Both the position numbers and the translations under genes were made by a program. The notes under the pieces were generated by a model. It did no database searches. It was given only the letters and a program-made list of their open reading frames with translations, and had not been told where the DNA came from. A DNA stretch of 64,000 bases from Lachnospiraceae bacterium (lineage in GTDB: Bacteria; Bacillota; Clostridia; Lachnospirales; Lachnospiraceae): NCBI GenBank assembly GCA_017396555.1, contig JAFQLS010000045.1, positions 1 to 64,000 on the forward strand. The letters run 5' to 3'. This document shows positions 36,466 through 48,987 of this stretch, in pieces (positions within the stretch are counted from its first letter, which is position 1; every line of letters begins with the position of its first letter).

Positions 36466-36531
36466 AACATATTTACAATGTAGGTTTTTGTAGGTTCTAG
36501 CAATGTACTGTTTTTAGTACAATATAAAAAA

Positions 36532-36576
36532 GCACCTCCCAATATTAGAATTAATTTTGTCTAACATTGGGGGCGC
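36532..36576 (-). terminator. Terminator of the gene at 36601-36957
   Basis: On the minus strand GCGCCCCCAATGTTAGA pairs with TCTAATATTGGGAGGTGC, followed by TTTTTTAT. It lies just beyond the stop at 36601. Confidence 0.8.
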
Positions 36577-36600
36577 ACTTCATGCAAACTCTTCTTTACA

Positions 36601-36957
36601 TTAATAATATCTCTTTCTTCTCCTGCATCTTCTTCGATACATTTCATTATATAACATAACAGCTACTGTATATTCCATCCATTTCTCATCCTTGCACGGA
36701 CACATTCCACCATTACAGTCTTTAACTCTGTCACATATTTTTAGGCATTTCCGTCTAAGCATAAGCTTATCAGGATACTCATCAAACATTATACTACCAT
36801 TGTATTCCATCTTATCACATTCATCTTCAATAATTCTCTGAATCCTTCTGGTTGTATCTGGATATAAATTCTTAAGATACACCCTATCCATTTCATCAGC
36901 ATAATTCCTATCAAAAATATCATACATATGTGGATATTCAAAAATTTCCGAATACAT
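36601..36957 (-). CDS. Hypothetical protein, 118 aa, Lachnospiraceae type
   Basis: A small protein rich in Tyr, Met, Arg and Cys with an Arg-rich C-terminus (RRRCRRRKRYY) and a CNGGMCPC cluster. I recall similar small Tyr/Met-rich proteins in Lachnospiraceae genomes without an assigned function; a spore-coat type role is possible from the composition only. ATG at 36957 is used because GGAG lies 6 bases before it; a TTG four codons earlier is open. Followed by a clear terminator. Confidence 0.55.
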   Translation of the reverse strand: MYSEIFEYPHMYDIFDRNYADEMDRVYLKNLYPDTTRRIQRIIEDECDKMEYNGSIMFDEYPDKLMLRRKCLKICDRVKDCNGGMCPCKDEKWMEYTVAVMLYNEMYRRRCRRRKRYY

Positions 36958-37017
36958 CAAATACTCCAAATAATTTCTTTGATATAATATATGTTATTAT
37001 TCGGCAAAGGTGCGAGG

Positions 37018-37200
37018 CTACATCTGTTTCCTTACTATCTTATACTCATCATCATACTGAAAATATGGGCAGTTGGCATAAGTTCCTGTAAGAAACCTCA
37101 CCATTTCATCCTCATCCAGACTCATATCACACACATAACATTCGCTATCTTCATCATATACAAAATTGCTGCAGTAATCGCAGTTAGCTACATCACTCAT
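37018..37200 (-). CDS. DUF6472-like Cys-rich small protein
   Basis: A 60-residue protein with CDYC, CYVC and CPYF pairs near residues 7, 20 and 44, fitting a zinc-ribbon-like fold, and a conserved-looking end DEYKIVRKQM. The layout matches the family I know as DUF6472 in Clostridia. The start at 37200 follows GAGAGGA by about 5 bases; the open frame upstream of it is not needed. Function unknown. Confidence 0.7.
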   Translation of the reverse strand: MSDVANCDYCSNFVYDEDSECYVCDMSLDEDEMVRFLTGTYANCPYFQYDDEYKIVRKQM

Positions 37201-37323
37201 AATTATCCTCTCATTCTTATAATAATATGAGTTAAATATAACACAAAAAATAAAAATTAACAAATACACCTTCCTGTTTGAATACTATGTCACATTACTT
37301 TGTTGAGTATAGGAGCAAAAAAT

Positions 37324-38082
37324 TTAGTAGTCTCCATTATAAATCGGACTTGCCACATATACTGTAGTTATGTCTCTGATTTCATCGTAGGTAAAGGCTA
37401 CATTTACATTCACTTTTTTTCCGGCTATACTTTTACAGGTGTCAATACTTTCGGAATAACCATACATTGTGTTGTCCTGATTCCAGTTATCCTGCACAAT
37501 TTTTGCATCTAACTGCGAAAATATTTCCTTCCCTATTTTTTTCATTGATACCGGTGACATTTTACCTTGCATTTCGCCCTGCATACTAATGGTTACTTCC
37601 GGCTGAATATACAAATTAGGAAGTTCTTTTAGGATATCTTCAAGCTCATTTTTATAGTACCATGCAGTTTGTATCGCATTTTCAAATTCCATTTTTACAG
37701 AAATAAAATGATTAAGACTATATACATTATTATTGATTTTATTTTCCTGTGTTGATAACTCAAGTTCAAGATTTCCGCCCTTAAATGTATAATTAATTCT
37801 GGAAATCCTGCTTTCTTTCTCCAAAATTTCCTCGTACTTATATTGATTATTAATACCTAAATCTTTTACAATATTATCTAATATTTCTTTTCTTTCTTCT
37901 TCCTTAAGATATACATCTCCGTAATAAAAAAAACTTTCTACTGTAGCTGTATTAGTTAAGTAATTACCATTTTCAAATGCTGTTACAACTTTTATTTTGT
38001 CATTTGAATTTGGCTTTATAATAATATTAATTAAAATAATAACCAACGCAATCATGCATGTATATAATAAATATCTTTTCAA
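37324..38082 (-). CDS. ywmB: YwmB-like TATA-box-binding-fold protein
   Basis: A 252-residue protein with an N-terminal membrane helix or signal (~4-21) followed by two alpha/beta repeats that match the YwmB (DUF1779) family plan. In Bacillus the gene lies beside the ATP synthase operon and murA/spoIID; here it is 5 kb from atpC. The role of YwmB is not known. It starts at TTG with GGAGGG 7 bases before. The assignment rests on overall layout and locale, so it is moderate. Confidence 0.6.
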   Translation of the reverse strand: MKRYLLYTCMIALVIILINIIIKPNSNDKIKVVTAFENGNYLTNTATVESFFYYGDVYLKEEERKEILDNIVKDLGINNQYKYEEILEKESRISRINYTFKGGNLELELSTQENKINNNVYSLNHFISVKMEFENAIQTAWYYKNELEDILKELPNLYIQPEVTISMQGEMQGKMSPVSMKKIGKEIFSQLDAKIVQDNWNQDNTMYGYSESIDTCKSIAGKKVNVNVAFTYDEIRDITTVYVASPIYNGDY

Positions 38083-38143
38083 ATCATATCCCTCCGTTCT
38101 ATTATGTTTATTTCCACTTTTGTGATTTTTTAAACATATTAGG

Positions 38144-38172
38144 TTGTAAATTAAATTTTAAAGGTATATAAT
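38144..38172 (+). promoter_or_regulatory. Sigma-A-type promoter of the papain-like protease gene
   Basis: TTGTAA (38144-38149), a 17-base spacer and TATAAT (38167-38172), about 55 bases before the ATG. Confidence 0.65.
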
Positions 38173-38227
38173 TTCATAAGATATTTAGATAAAATATTGA
38201 ATAAAATCATGCAAAAAGGAGGATATA

Positions 38228-40456
38228 ATGAAAAAATTTAAACATTTTCTGTTACTATCAGTAACAACAATAGCTATTACTTCGTTTTTGAATATATCAA
38301 CAGTCTTGGCAACAGAAGAGACTCCTGACTATATTCTTGGACGTCCTATGACAGAAGAAGAGATAGAGAAACAAAAATCATATGAACCAAAGACTTTTAC
38401 AAAGTTGCATTTATCAGAAGTTCCTGAATCATATAAAACATACGGAAAACATGGTGCTTATTATCCTGCAACTTATGATAGCAGGGATTATAACCTTATT
38501 ACTCCTGTTAAATATCAGGCAAACTCAAACTGGTGTTGGGCTTATTCCGGTGCATCAGTGCTTGAAACAGCAATGATTAAAGCTGGGATTTCTAATGTAA
38601 ACAATACTGATTTATCAGAGGCTTCTTTGGCATACTATATGTACCATCGTAATGATAACGGGCTTAGAGACCCTCTCGGACTCATGGTTGGCGACTATAA
38701 TACACATGGCGATGCTACATATTATGATGGTGATTTTACACAATACAGTGGCAATACTCAGCTTCTTGCCAGATTTTTAGCAACAAATATGGGTGTTAAA
38801 AACGAAAGCTACTATACAAGAGAACAGGCAGAAAATGGTTCACTTCCAGATTTAACCAAGGCTTATACCGAACAGTCCTGTGTACTTAAAAATGCCATAT
38901 TCCCTGCTAATGATAAGGACTCAATCAAGTCTGCCATTCAGACATATGGTTCTGTATGCGTGGCAATTAACTGGGACGATAGCTGGGATTTTGATAGCTA
39001 TGATTATTCTTACTATAACTATGATACAGCTGCTTATTGTTATCCAAACTCTGATAACGGAACAAATCACGAAGTCACACTTATTGGATGGGACGATAAT
39101 TACAGTTCAATCAACTTCGCATCCGGTTCAGAAGTAACTACAAACGGTGCATGGATTGCTAAAAATAGTTGGGATACAGATTGGGGTAACGAAGGATACT
39201 TCTACATTTCATATGAGGATGCTTCATTACTTCCAAATGTTACATTTTCAGTATTACCAGCTGATTCATATGATAATAACTATACATACACAGGCTCTTC
39301 AAGCGGATATTACAGATACTACTACAACTGTACAAGTGCATATTTTGCAAATGTTTATGTTGCAAAGGGACGTGAACAATTAACTGAAGTTTCTTTTGAG
39401 GCACAGAGTCCACAGATGAAATACTCTATTCAGATATACAAAGATGTAACAAATCAAGGCAACCCTCAAAGTGGTACACCCGCACTTAAGACACCTGTTA
39501 CCGGCACATGTACAACTGAAGGAATATATACAGTGCCTGTTACAGAAGCAGTTTATTTAGATCCAAACGAACGTTATTCAATAGTAGTAGAACTATTTTG
39601 TCCACCTAATGGTGATATGGCAATGGGAGCAGAATATAGTGATGATTATACATGGTACCAGTCAACAGCTGTGACCGCACCTTATCAGTCATTCTCACGT
39701 GGTAGCGATGATAGTATGTGGACAGATGCAAATACTTATTCTTGCTGCTATAGAATCAATGCCCATACAAAGAACTCTAATGCAAAGAAAGTAACATTTA
39801 AGAATTCTTCCGGCAAAATAATAAATACACAGTATTTACAGCCAGGTGGAAGCGCAAATGTTGATTTCTCAAAGAAGACCGGTTATGCAACTTCGTTTAG
39901 CTCTTCCTACACAAACATAACTGCAGATAAAAAAATAACTGTTAAATGGACAGCTAATACTTACAAGGTATCATTTAATGCTAATAAAGGTAAAACTTCT
40001 AAAAAATATATAAATGTTAAATACGATTCAAAATTTGGAACATTGCCAACTGCTACAAGACGTTATTACAAATTTGCCGGCTGGTACACAAGTGCAGGAA
40101 GAAAAATCACTGCATCAACCAAAAATACATATGCTCAGGCAATTACCTTAAAGGCTAAATGGACAAAGGTTAGTGTTGCAAAGGGTGGTATTAAAAAGCT
40201 TACTACACCTAAGAAACAAACTATTAAATTAAACATCAAGAAAATCTCAGGTGTAAACGGATATGCAATACAGTATAGCACAAAGAAAAATATGAAGGGT
40301 GCAAAACTTATTAACACCACCAAAACTACTAAGACAATTGGTAAATTAAAGAGTGGTAAGAAGTACTATATAAGAGTTCGGGCCTTCAAAAAGGATTCTA
40401 CCGGCAAGAGAGTATATGGTAATTACAGCCCTGTTAAATCAATAAAAGTTAAATAA
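38228..40456 (+). CDS. Secreted C1A papain-like cysteine protease with lectin-like, InlB-type and Fn3-like domains
   Basis: A 742-residue secreted protein. The signal peptide covers residues 1-28 with a VLATE-type cleavage site. The papain domain has QANSNWCWAYSG (C103), GTNHEVTLIGW (H281) and AKNSWDTDWG (N313), a full catalytic triad. A lectin-like beta domain follows (~340-520), then a Listeria-Bacteroides repeat (~570-645, ending in LKAKWTK), and an Fn3-like C-terminal domain (~650-742). No sortase motif. It probably degrades proteins in the gut or at the cell surface. GGAGG lies 5 bases before the ATG. Codon use is like its neighbours. Confidence 0.9.
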   Translation: MKKFKHFLLLSVTTIAITSFLNISTVLATEETPDYILGRPMTEEEIEKQKSYEPKTFTKLHLSEVPESYKTYGKHGAYYPATYDSRDYNLITPVKYQANSNWCWAYSGASVLETAMIKAGISNVNNTDLSEASLAYYMYHRNDNGLRDPLGLMVGDYNTHGDATYYDGDFTQYSGNTQLLARFLATNMGVKNESYYTREQAENGSLPDLTKAYTEQSCVLKNAIFPANDKDSIKSAIQTYGSVCVAINWDDSWDFDSYDYSYYNYDTAAYCYPNSDNGTNHEVTLIGWDDNYSSINFASGSEVTTNGAWIAKNSWDTDWGNEGYFYISYEDASLLPNVTFSVLPADSYDNNYTYTGSSSGYYRYYYNCTSAYFANVYVAKGREQLTEVSFEAQSPQMKYSIQIYKDVTNQGNPQSGTPALKTPVTGTCTTEGIYTVPVTEAVYLDPNERYSIVVELFCPPNGDMAMGAEYSDDYTWYQSTAVTAPYQSFSRGSDDSMWTDANTYSCCYRINAHTKNSNAKKVTFKNSSGKIINTQYLQPGGSANVDFSKKTGYATSFSSSYTNITADKKITVKWTANTYKVSFNANKGKTSKKYINVKYDSKFGTLPTATRRYYKFAGWYTSAGRKITASTKNTYAQAITLKAKWTKVSVAKGGIKKLTTPKKQTIKLNIKKISGVNGYAIQYSTKKNMKGAKLINTTKTTKTIGKLKSGKKYYIRVRAFKKDSTGKRVYGNYSPVKSIKVK

Positions 40457-40474
40457 ATAACAGACATATTTTAT

Positions 40475-40518
40475 AACAAAGAAGGATGTGATTTACATAA
40501 GTCACATCCTTCTCTGTT
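40475..40518. terminator. Bidirectional terminator
   Basis: AACAAAGAAGGATGTGA pairs with TCACATCCTTCTCTGTT between the convergent protease and histidine kinase genes. Confidence 0.85.
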
Positions 40519-40533
40519 ACAGGAAGAAATTTT

Positions 40534-42387
40534 CTATTTATTGACTTCCCCCTTATTTATATATATATGAGAGGTAAACAAATCTCCATTTATGTTAATC
40601 TCTAACTTTCCGTTTTGTAATTTCATCAAGCTATGAGAAATCGACAAGCCCAAACCATTTCCACTTGCTGAACGGGATGCGTCTCCTCTGACAAAACGTT
40701 GCATTAATTCATCCGATGGGATATTAAGCTGATATTTGGAAATATTCTTAATCACAACATTAATATTATTATCCGACTCAGTTACATCAATATAAACTCT
40801 TGTATTCTCCATAGAATACTTATACACATTTGAAAATATATTATCAATTACTCTCCATAATAAATTTCCATCTGCCTGCACAACATTATTTTTTTCTAAA
40901 GGAGTATATATAGCAGTTAAATTATTTTCGTTAAACTTGCTTTCATACTCTCCTAGCGCTTGAGAAAGCATTTCATCTATATTAACCTTTCCCACATTTA
41001 CTTCCATATTGCCTGTAGCTGCCTTCGATGCTTCAATAACATTTTCTGTAAGAGTTTTAAGGCGCTTTGAATGTTTGTCTAATATTTCCAAATATTCAAC
41101 CGCTTTTTCATTATCTAAATTTTCTTTTTTCATCAAATCCACATAATTTATTATTGATGTAAGCGGTGTTTTAAGGTCATGCGAAACATTTGTAATAAGC
41201 TCTGTCTTAAGCTGTTCGCTCTTGATTTGTTCTTCAACAGCCTTGCTAAAGCCGGTATACAGGTTATTAATATAATCAGCATTTTCACGTACCACACCAT
41301 ACATATATTTCGTATCAATCTTAATATCTGAAATCCCTGATTGCATCTTCTCAGTATATGCATTTAACTTGCAGATATTTGAAAAATAATGCAATAACAA
41401 TGCTGCCTCAATAATTTTTATACAACTCCATAACAACCAACAGGCATCCCTGTCGTAATATATACATAGAACACTAAAAGTTTCCAAAGCAATTGAAAAA
41501 AGTAAAATTATAGGTGCGCGTAATTTGTGATTAAGATTTCCACAAATATATTTTATAAATTTTACCAATTTAACAGCTATCTGAATTATCAGGAAGCTCT
41601 TTGTAAAAGTTTTATTTGCACCTCTTGCAAATGTTGTATAAGAAAGCACATATATCGAAATAAGAAGCAATAATATTTTAATAAATATTCCAAAATAATT
41701 AGTAAACGAAAACTGTATAAAGTTATTACGACTGTTAACTTCTATAAGTATCAGCATAAATGCAACCGGGAATTCATAATAAATATTATTAATTTTACTT
41801 AATATCGAATTAGCTGTATTTCTCCTGCTAATCAGCAAATAAACCACATTAATAATCAATAAACATATTAGAATCACAAAAGTGGCTGCTATGTAAGCAA
41901 AATTGGAATCAATAGTTTTAAACTTATCATAAGCTTTATAAATTTTACCGTGAGAACTATGCTTTGTACTTATATAGCTTTCAACATAAATGGTTACATA
42001 ATCTTCATTAAACGAGTCGTAAACGATATACATTTCAGTACCGCTACATAAGTAATCATATTTCTCCAAAATATTATCCGACGTACTCTGATAAGTATTT
42101 TTACTGGTGCGAATAATAAACTGATAATTGGAATCCAAGAAATTTGTATTTCCAAATATCTCTTCAAAACTTCTATATTTTATGCCACGAATATTGTTTT
42201 TAATACAAAACTCATATATCATATCTGTTTGCTCTGTTACAATATCTTTTACTATTGTAGTATTTTCAAATTCTTCTTCATTGTGAAATGTATGTATCAT
42301 AGCAAGAATCATAATAATACAACTAAGTAACAATAATGTAGTACTGAAGATAATTATTCTTATTTTTTTATTGAAAATTAATGACAT
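40534..42387 (-). CDS. Sensor histidine kinase
   Basis: A 617-residue membrane kinase. An N-terminal helix (~9-31) and an extracellular loop (~35-165) precede about six further helices (~165-340). The dimerisation H-box VSHDLKTPLT has H403; the ATP-binding domain has an N-box (VIDNIFSNVYKYS near 517) and a G-box (GNGLGLSISH near 585). It is 22 bases after the response regulator and on the same strand, so they are a pair. The multi-helix sensor region is typical of kinases that sense membrane or cell-wall stress. The signal is unknown. Confidence 0.92.
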   Translation of the reverse strand: MSLIFNKKIRIIIFSTTLLLLSCIIMILAMIHTFHNEEEFENTTIVKDIVTEQTDMIYEFCIKNNIRGIKYRSFEEIFGNTNFLDSNYQFIIRTSKNTYQSTSDNILEKYDYLCSGTEMYIVYDSFNEDYVTIYVESYISTKHSSHGKIYKAYDKFKTIDSNFAYIAATFVILICLLIINVVYLLISRRNTANSILSKINNIYYEFPVAFMLILIEVNSRNNFIQFSFTNYFGIFIKILLLLISIYVLSYTTFARGANKTFTKSFLIIQIAVKLVKFIKYICGNLNHKLRAPIILLFSIALETFSVLCIYYDRDACWLLWSCIKIIEAALLLHYFSNICKLNAYTEKMQSGISDIKIDTKYMYGVVRENADYINNLYTGFSKAVEEQIKSEQLKTELITNVSHDLKTPLTSIINYVDLMKKENLDNEKAVEYLEILDKHSKRLKTLTENVIEASKAATGNMEVNVGKVNIDEMLSQALGEYESKFNENNLTAIYTPLEKNNVVQADGNLLWRVIDNIFSNVYKYSMENTRVYIDVTESDNNINVVIKNISKYQLNIPSDELMQRFVRGDASRSASGNGLGLSISHSLMKLQNGKLEININGDLFTSHIYINKGEVNK

Positions 42388-42409
42388 TATTTTATTCTCC
42401 TCTCCATTT

Positions 42410-43102
42410 TTATTCGCATTTGTAGCCCTGCCCCCAAATGACCTTAATATGCTTTGGTTCAGCAGGATTTATTTCGATTTTTTCTCTAAGATGTCTAATG
42501 TGTACCGCAACCGTTTTATCCGTTCCATCCAGATTATATATGGAATTCTTCCAGACGTTCAGGTATATCTCCTTTGAAGAAAATACCTTTCCCGGGCTCG
42601 CTATAAGAAGTTTAAGAATTTCATACTCTATAGGAGTAAGCTTTATTTCTTCACCATATACAAAGACCTGTTTAAGCTCATCATCCAGTTCTATTCCATT
42701 TAATTTATATGCAGATTCTTTTTTGACAGCACTGCCAAGCATTGTGTATCTGCGTAGATTTGATTTGACTCTTGCAACAACCTCTACCGGATTAAAGGGC
42801 TTAACTATGTAATCATCTGCGCCAACATTAAGTCCAAGAATTTTGTCCGTATCCTCACTTTTAGCCGTTAGAAATATGACCGGTATATTAGAAATTTTTC
42901 TGATTTCATTTATAGCACTAATTCCGTCCATAACCGGCATCATTATATCTAACAAAGCTAAATGAATTTCATTTTTTTGTATTACATCTATAGCTTCTCT
43001 ACCATTGTATGCTTTAAAAATTTTAATATCTTCCGAAGATAAATATATCTCAAGAGCATTTACAATATCCTTTTCGTCATCACAAATCAGAACATTATTC
43101 AT
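42410..43102 (-). CDS. OmpR/PhoB family response regulator
   Basis: A 230-residue regulator. The receiver has ICDDEKD (acidic pocket), LLDIMMPVMDG (phospho-acceptor D52), FLTAK and DDYIVKPF (conserved Lys). The C-terminal winged helix (~130-230) carries LTPIEYEILKLL and a closing VWGQGYKCE, typical of VanR/PhoB-type regulators. It leads the operon with its histidine kinase. Two direct repeats and an inverted repeat lie just upstream and suggest autoregulation. Confidence 0.95.
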   Translation of the reverse strand: MNNVLICDDEKDIVNALEIYLSSEDIKIFKAYNGREAIDVIQKNEIHLALLDIMMPVMDGISAINEIRKISNIPVIFLTAKSEDTDKILGLNVGADDYIVKPFNPVEVVARVKSNLRRYTMLGSAVKKESAYKLNGIELDDELKQVFVYGEEIKLTPIEYEILKLLIASPGKVFSSKEIYLNVWKNSIYNLDGTDKTVAVHIRHLREKIEINPAEPKHIKVIWGQGYKCE

Positions 43103-43143
43103 AGCATATTACCATCCCTATTTAAAATATTTTAAATTACAAT

Positions 43144-43205
43144 ATTATAATAACAATTTAATTATTTAGATACAACTATCTAAATGTTTAAGATTTGTTT
43201 AAGAT
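43144..43205 (-). promoter_or_regulatory. Promoter and probable operator of the two-component operon
   Basis: On the minus strand TATAAT lies at 43144-43149 with only a poor -35 17 bases before. Upstream is a perfect inverted repeat ATTTAGATA/TATCTAAAT (43164-43185) and a direct repeat, ATCTTAAAC twice with an 11-base pitch (43186-43205), the spacing bound by OmpR-type regulators. Confidence 0.6.
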
Positions 43206-43216
43206 ATTTTCAAATT

Positions 43217-43251
43217 AAAAACACCAGGAATTATCGCTTCCTAGTGTTTTT
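43217..43251 (-). terminator. Terminator of the ATP synthase operon
   Basis: AAAAACACTAGGAA pairs with TTCCTGGTGTTTTT (one mismatch) on the minus strand, 7 bases beyond the atpC stop, with a T-run in the 3' arm. Confidence 0.85.
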
Positions 43252-43257
43252 ATAATT

Positions 43258-43668
43258 CTATTTAATTTTTTTAGCTTCAAGTCTTGCAAGAGACCTTCTG
43301 AGTGCTAACTCTGCCCTATGCATATTAACACCCTCATCACTACCGTTAATCCTTCTCTCTGCTCTTACTCTGGCTTCTTCAGCTCTGTGTTCATCGATTT
43401 CTTCCGGCCACTCGGCTATTTCTGCCATAACGGTTATTCTGTCCTTAAGTATCTCTACGAAGCCACCGTGAATGGCAGCTTTTTTTGTACCCTTTTCCTC
43501 GTAAATTTTAATTACACCGGGAACCAGGATATAAGTAGTAGGAACATGATTTTTGTATACACCAATTTCACCTTCACTGGTTTTCATTTCAACGAATCCT
43601 GCTTCGCCTTTATAAAATTCTCTGTCCGGTGAAATTATTTCTAATTCAAACATATCCATTTCTGCCAT
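43258..43668 (-). CDS. atpC: ATP synthase epsilon subunit
   Basis: A 136-residue F1 epsilon subunit: an N-terminal beta-sandwich (FELEIISPDREFYKGEAGFV, and MKTSEGEIGVYKNH) and a C-terminal helical hairpin (EARVRAERRI). It couples the central stalk to the c-ring and can inhibit ATP hydrolysis. GGAGG precedes the ATG at 43668 by 5 bases; the frame is open four codons further to a GTG inside the ribosome site. Last gene of the operon, 18 bases after atpD. Confidence 0.97.
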   Translation of the reverse strand: MAEMDMFELEIISPDREFYKGEAGFVEMKTSEGEIGVYKNHVPTTYILVPGVIKIYEEKGTKKAAIHGGFVEILKDRITVMAEIAEWPEEIDEHRAEEARVRAERRINGSDEGVNMHRAELALRRSLARLEAKKIK

Positions 43669-43686
43669 ATCTACCTCCACATAGTA

Positions 43687-45994
<2,308 letters not shown>

Positions 45995-46012
45995 AATTAA
46001 TCACCTTTTACC

Positions 46013-47515
46013 TTAAAAGCTTTCTTTGAATTCCTTAATTGCCTTTACAAGCTGTTCCTCTGTCTCTGGCAACAATTCCTTAGTTTCTTTAATGCTAACA
46101 GGAATATCCGGGTATTTTGTATTAATAAACTCAAATAATCCTTCCTCAAACTTAAGAATATCCGATACAGGAACATCTAATAAATACTTCTTAGTTGCTG
46201 CATAAATGATGATAACCTGATATTCAACAGGCATTGGCTCATACTGTGCCTGCTTAAGCATTTCCTTAAGTCTTTCACCCTGATCAAGCTTCTCCTTAGT
46301 ATCCGCATCAAGCTCTGAACCAAACTGTGCAAATGCTGCAAGTTCTCTATACTGTGCAAGCTCAACTCGAATAGGTGCTGCAAATTTCTTAATAGCCTTA
46401 ATCTGAGCCGCACCACCAACTCTGGATACTGATAATCCGGCGTTGATAGCTGGTCTGAATCCGGCATTAAACATTTCTGTTTCAAGATAAATCTGACCAT
46501 CTGTAATAGAGATAACATTAGTTGGAATATACGCCGAAACGTCTCCCGCCTGTGTCTCTATGATAGGAAGAGCTGTTAATGAACCTCCACCCAATTCGTC
46601 GGATAATCTTGCTGCTCTTTCAAGAAGTCTTGAGTGCAAATAGAATACATCACCCGGATAAGCCTCACGTCCCGGCGGACGACGAAGTAATAGTGAAAGT
46701 GTTCTATATGCTGTAGCATGTTTACTTAAATCATCATAAATTACAAGTACATCTTTACCTTCTTCCATCCACTCTTCACCAATAGCACAGCCTGAATAAG
46801 GTGCTATATACTGGAGTGGTGCAAGCTCACTTGCTGTAGATGCTACTACTGTTGTATAATCCATTGCTCCGTATTCTTCTAATGTCTTAACAATTGAAGC
46901 TACTGTAGATGCCTTCTGACCAATTGCAACATATATACACAATACGTTCTGGCCCTTCTGATTAATAATTGTATCAATAGCGATGGCTGTCTTACCTGTC
47001 TGACGGTCACCGATGATAAGTTCTCTCTGTCCTCTTCCGATAGGAACCATTGCGTCAATTGCCTTGATACCTGTCTGAAGTGGCGTATCTACTGATTTTC
47101 TTGAAATAACACCTGAGGCAACTCTTTCTATCTGTCTATATTTAGTTGTCTCAATTGGTCCTTTTCCATCAATAGGTTGTCCAAGAGCATTTACTACACG
47201 TCCTATCATCGCATCTCCAACCGGAACTTCTACAACTCGTCCTGTTGATTTTACGGTATCACCTTCGTTGATATTTTTGGAATCACCCAGTAATACTGCA
47301 CCAACATTATCTTCTTCAAGGTTCATTACCATACCGTACACATCACCTGGAAATTCAAGAAGTTCTCCCTGCATAGCCTTTTCAAGTCCGTGAACACGAG
47401 CTATTCCGTCTGCTACCTGGATTACTGTACCTACATTTGATACATCAAGCGCAGTCGAATATTGTTTAATCTGCTCTTTAATAACTGAGCTGATTTCTTC
47501 TGGTCTTAAATTCAT
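46013..47515 (-). CDS. atpA: ATP synthase alpha subunit
   Basis: A 500-residue non-catalytic nucleotide-binding F1 subunit. P-loop GDRQTGKTA near residue 170, [12 protein letters not shown] and [17 protein letters not shown] are the family signatures. Length is normal. AAGGTGGG lies before the ATG. It follows atpH by 20 bases. Confidence 0.98.
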   Translation of the reverse strand: MNLRPEEISSVIKEQIKQYSTALDVSNVGTVIQVADGIARVHGLEKAMQGELLEFPGDVYGMVMNLEEDNVGAVLLGDSKNINEGDTVKSTGRVVEVPVGDAMIGRVVNALGQPIDGKGPIETTKYRQIERVASGVISRKSVDTPLQTGIKAIDAMVPIGRGQRELIIGDRQTGKTAIAIDTIINQKGQNVLCIYVAIGQKASTVASIVKTLEEYGAMDYTTVVASTASELAPLQYIAPYSGCAIGEEWMEEGKDVLVIYDDLSKHATAYRTLSLLLRRPPGREAYPGDVFYLHSRLLERAARLSDELGGGSLTALPIIETQAGDVSAYIPTNVISITDGQIYLETEMFNAGFRPAINAGLSVSRVGGAAQIKAIKKFAAPIRVELAQYRELAAFAQFGSELDADTKEKLDQGERLKEMLKQAQYEPMPVEYQVIIIYAATKKYLLDVPVSDILKFEEGLFEFINTKYPDIPVSIKETKELLPETEEQLVKAIKEFKESF

Positions 47516-47535
47516 GGAGCTAACCCACCTTCTTT

Positions 47536-48090
47536 CTATTTCTGAGATAATTGAATATTATTCAACGATTTTGATAATTCATTTATCTTTGATTTTATTG
47601 TGCTGTCAATAACTCTGTCACCAACTCGTATTATCATACCACCAATAAGCGAACTATCCACCGAATAATTCATTTCAAATGACTGATAATTTGTAGTGCT
47701 TATAAGCTTATCTTCAACAGCTTTTTTCTGAGAATCCGACATATCTACCGCTGTGGTAATATGCGCAATTCCTATTTTTTTATATTCCTTAACTTTACTA
47801 ACAAAATAGTTAAGAATATCTAACATATCATTATTTCTGTCCTTTTTAACAATCAAAGTCAAAAATCCAACCATATCATCAGATACGTTATTTTTAAATA
47901 TATCCTCCATCACTTGGACTTTTTCATCTTTCGTGATTTTCGGATGGTTAAGAAGCTTAAGAAGCTCCTCATTTTCATCAAACACTGTAATTAACCCTGT
48001 TGCTTCCGAGAGTAAAACATCTATTTTATTTTCTGATACAGCAAGCTCAAATAATGCTTCACCATATGTTTTTGCTACTAGCTTAGCCAT
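47536..48090 (-). CDS. atpH: ATP synthase delta subunit
   Basis: A 184-residue peripheral-stalk subunit with the N-terminal helical domain (YGEALFELA near residue 9) and the C-terminal signature [21 protein letters not shown]. It joins F1 to the b subunit. It overlaps the end of atpF by 13 bases, so the two are translationally coupled. AGGTGATG precedes the ATG. Confidence 0.95.
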   Translation of the reverse strand: MAKLVAKTYGEALFELAVSENKIDVLLSEATGLITVFDENEELLKLLNHPKITKDEKVQVMEDIFKNNVSDDMVGFLTLIVKKDRNNDMLDILNYFVSKVKEYKKIGIAHITTAVDMSDSQKKAVEDKLISTTNYQSFEMNYSVDSSLIGGMIIRVGDRVIDSTIKSKINELSKSLNNIQLSQK

Positions 48091-48635
48091 GTATCATCAC
48101 CTATCTCTCTCAATGTCTCCTCGATAAGGGCATCCTGTGTCTGTGCATCAATGGATGCTGCTACTACCTTGTTTGCCATAGCTGTTGCAACCTGAATGAT
48201 TTCCTTCTTGATATCATCAGCTGCTTTTTTCTTTTCAAGCTCTATTTCTGCATTTGCACGAGCAATGATTCTTGATGCTTCTTCTTTGGCTTCAGCAATA
48301 ATTCTATCTTGATTTTTCATAGCTGCCTTACGAGCATCTGCCATAATAATCTCTGCTTCTTTTTCGATATTTCTTATCTTTGCATCATATTCCTTCTTAA
48401 GTTCTGCTGCATCCTTTTTATCCTTCGCTGCACTCTCTCTATCGTTTGTAATCTTTTCCTGTCTCTTAGCAAGAAGCTCCTTAACCGGATTAATTAACAA
48501 ATACGATAAAATGATAAACAAGATAAATATATTAACAGCCAATAATACTGCATCTATCACAAGTTGTTGGTCAAGACCAAAAAGAAACTGTGTGCTTTCA
48601 GCTTTTTCTGCGAGTAATATCTGTACGCTTTGCAA
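48078..48635 (-). CDS. atpF: ATP synthase b subunit
   Basis: A 185-residue stator subunit with one N-terminal membrane helix (~27-48) and a long charged coiled coil rich in Lys, Glu and Ala. It starts at TTG with AAAGGAGG about 7 bases before; no in-frame ATG is better placed. It lies between atpE and atpH as usual. Confidence 0.95.
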   Translation of the reverse strand: MQSVQILLAEKAESTQFLFGLDQQLVIDAVLLAVNIFILFIILSYLLINPVKELLAKRQEKITNDRESAAKDKKDAAELKKEYDAKIRNIEKEAEIIMADARKAAMKNQDRIIAEAKEEASRIIARANAEIELEKKKAADDIKKEIIQVATAMANKVVAASIDAQTQDALIEETLREIGDDTWLS

Positions 48636-48694
48636 GGTTTCGCCTCCTTTCTAGAAAATGTCAAATTATTTTTTATATCCTTTTGAACCATTCA

Positions 48695-48964
<270 letters not shown>

Positions 48965-48987
48965 TTATTTTTAACGGCAATAAATTT

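Noticed and set aside
38382-39383. Short plus-strand frames inside the papain-like protease gene
   Set aside because: Out-of-frame shadows of a gene with a complete catalytic triad.
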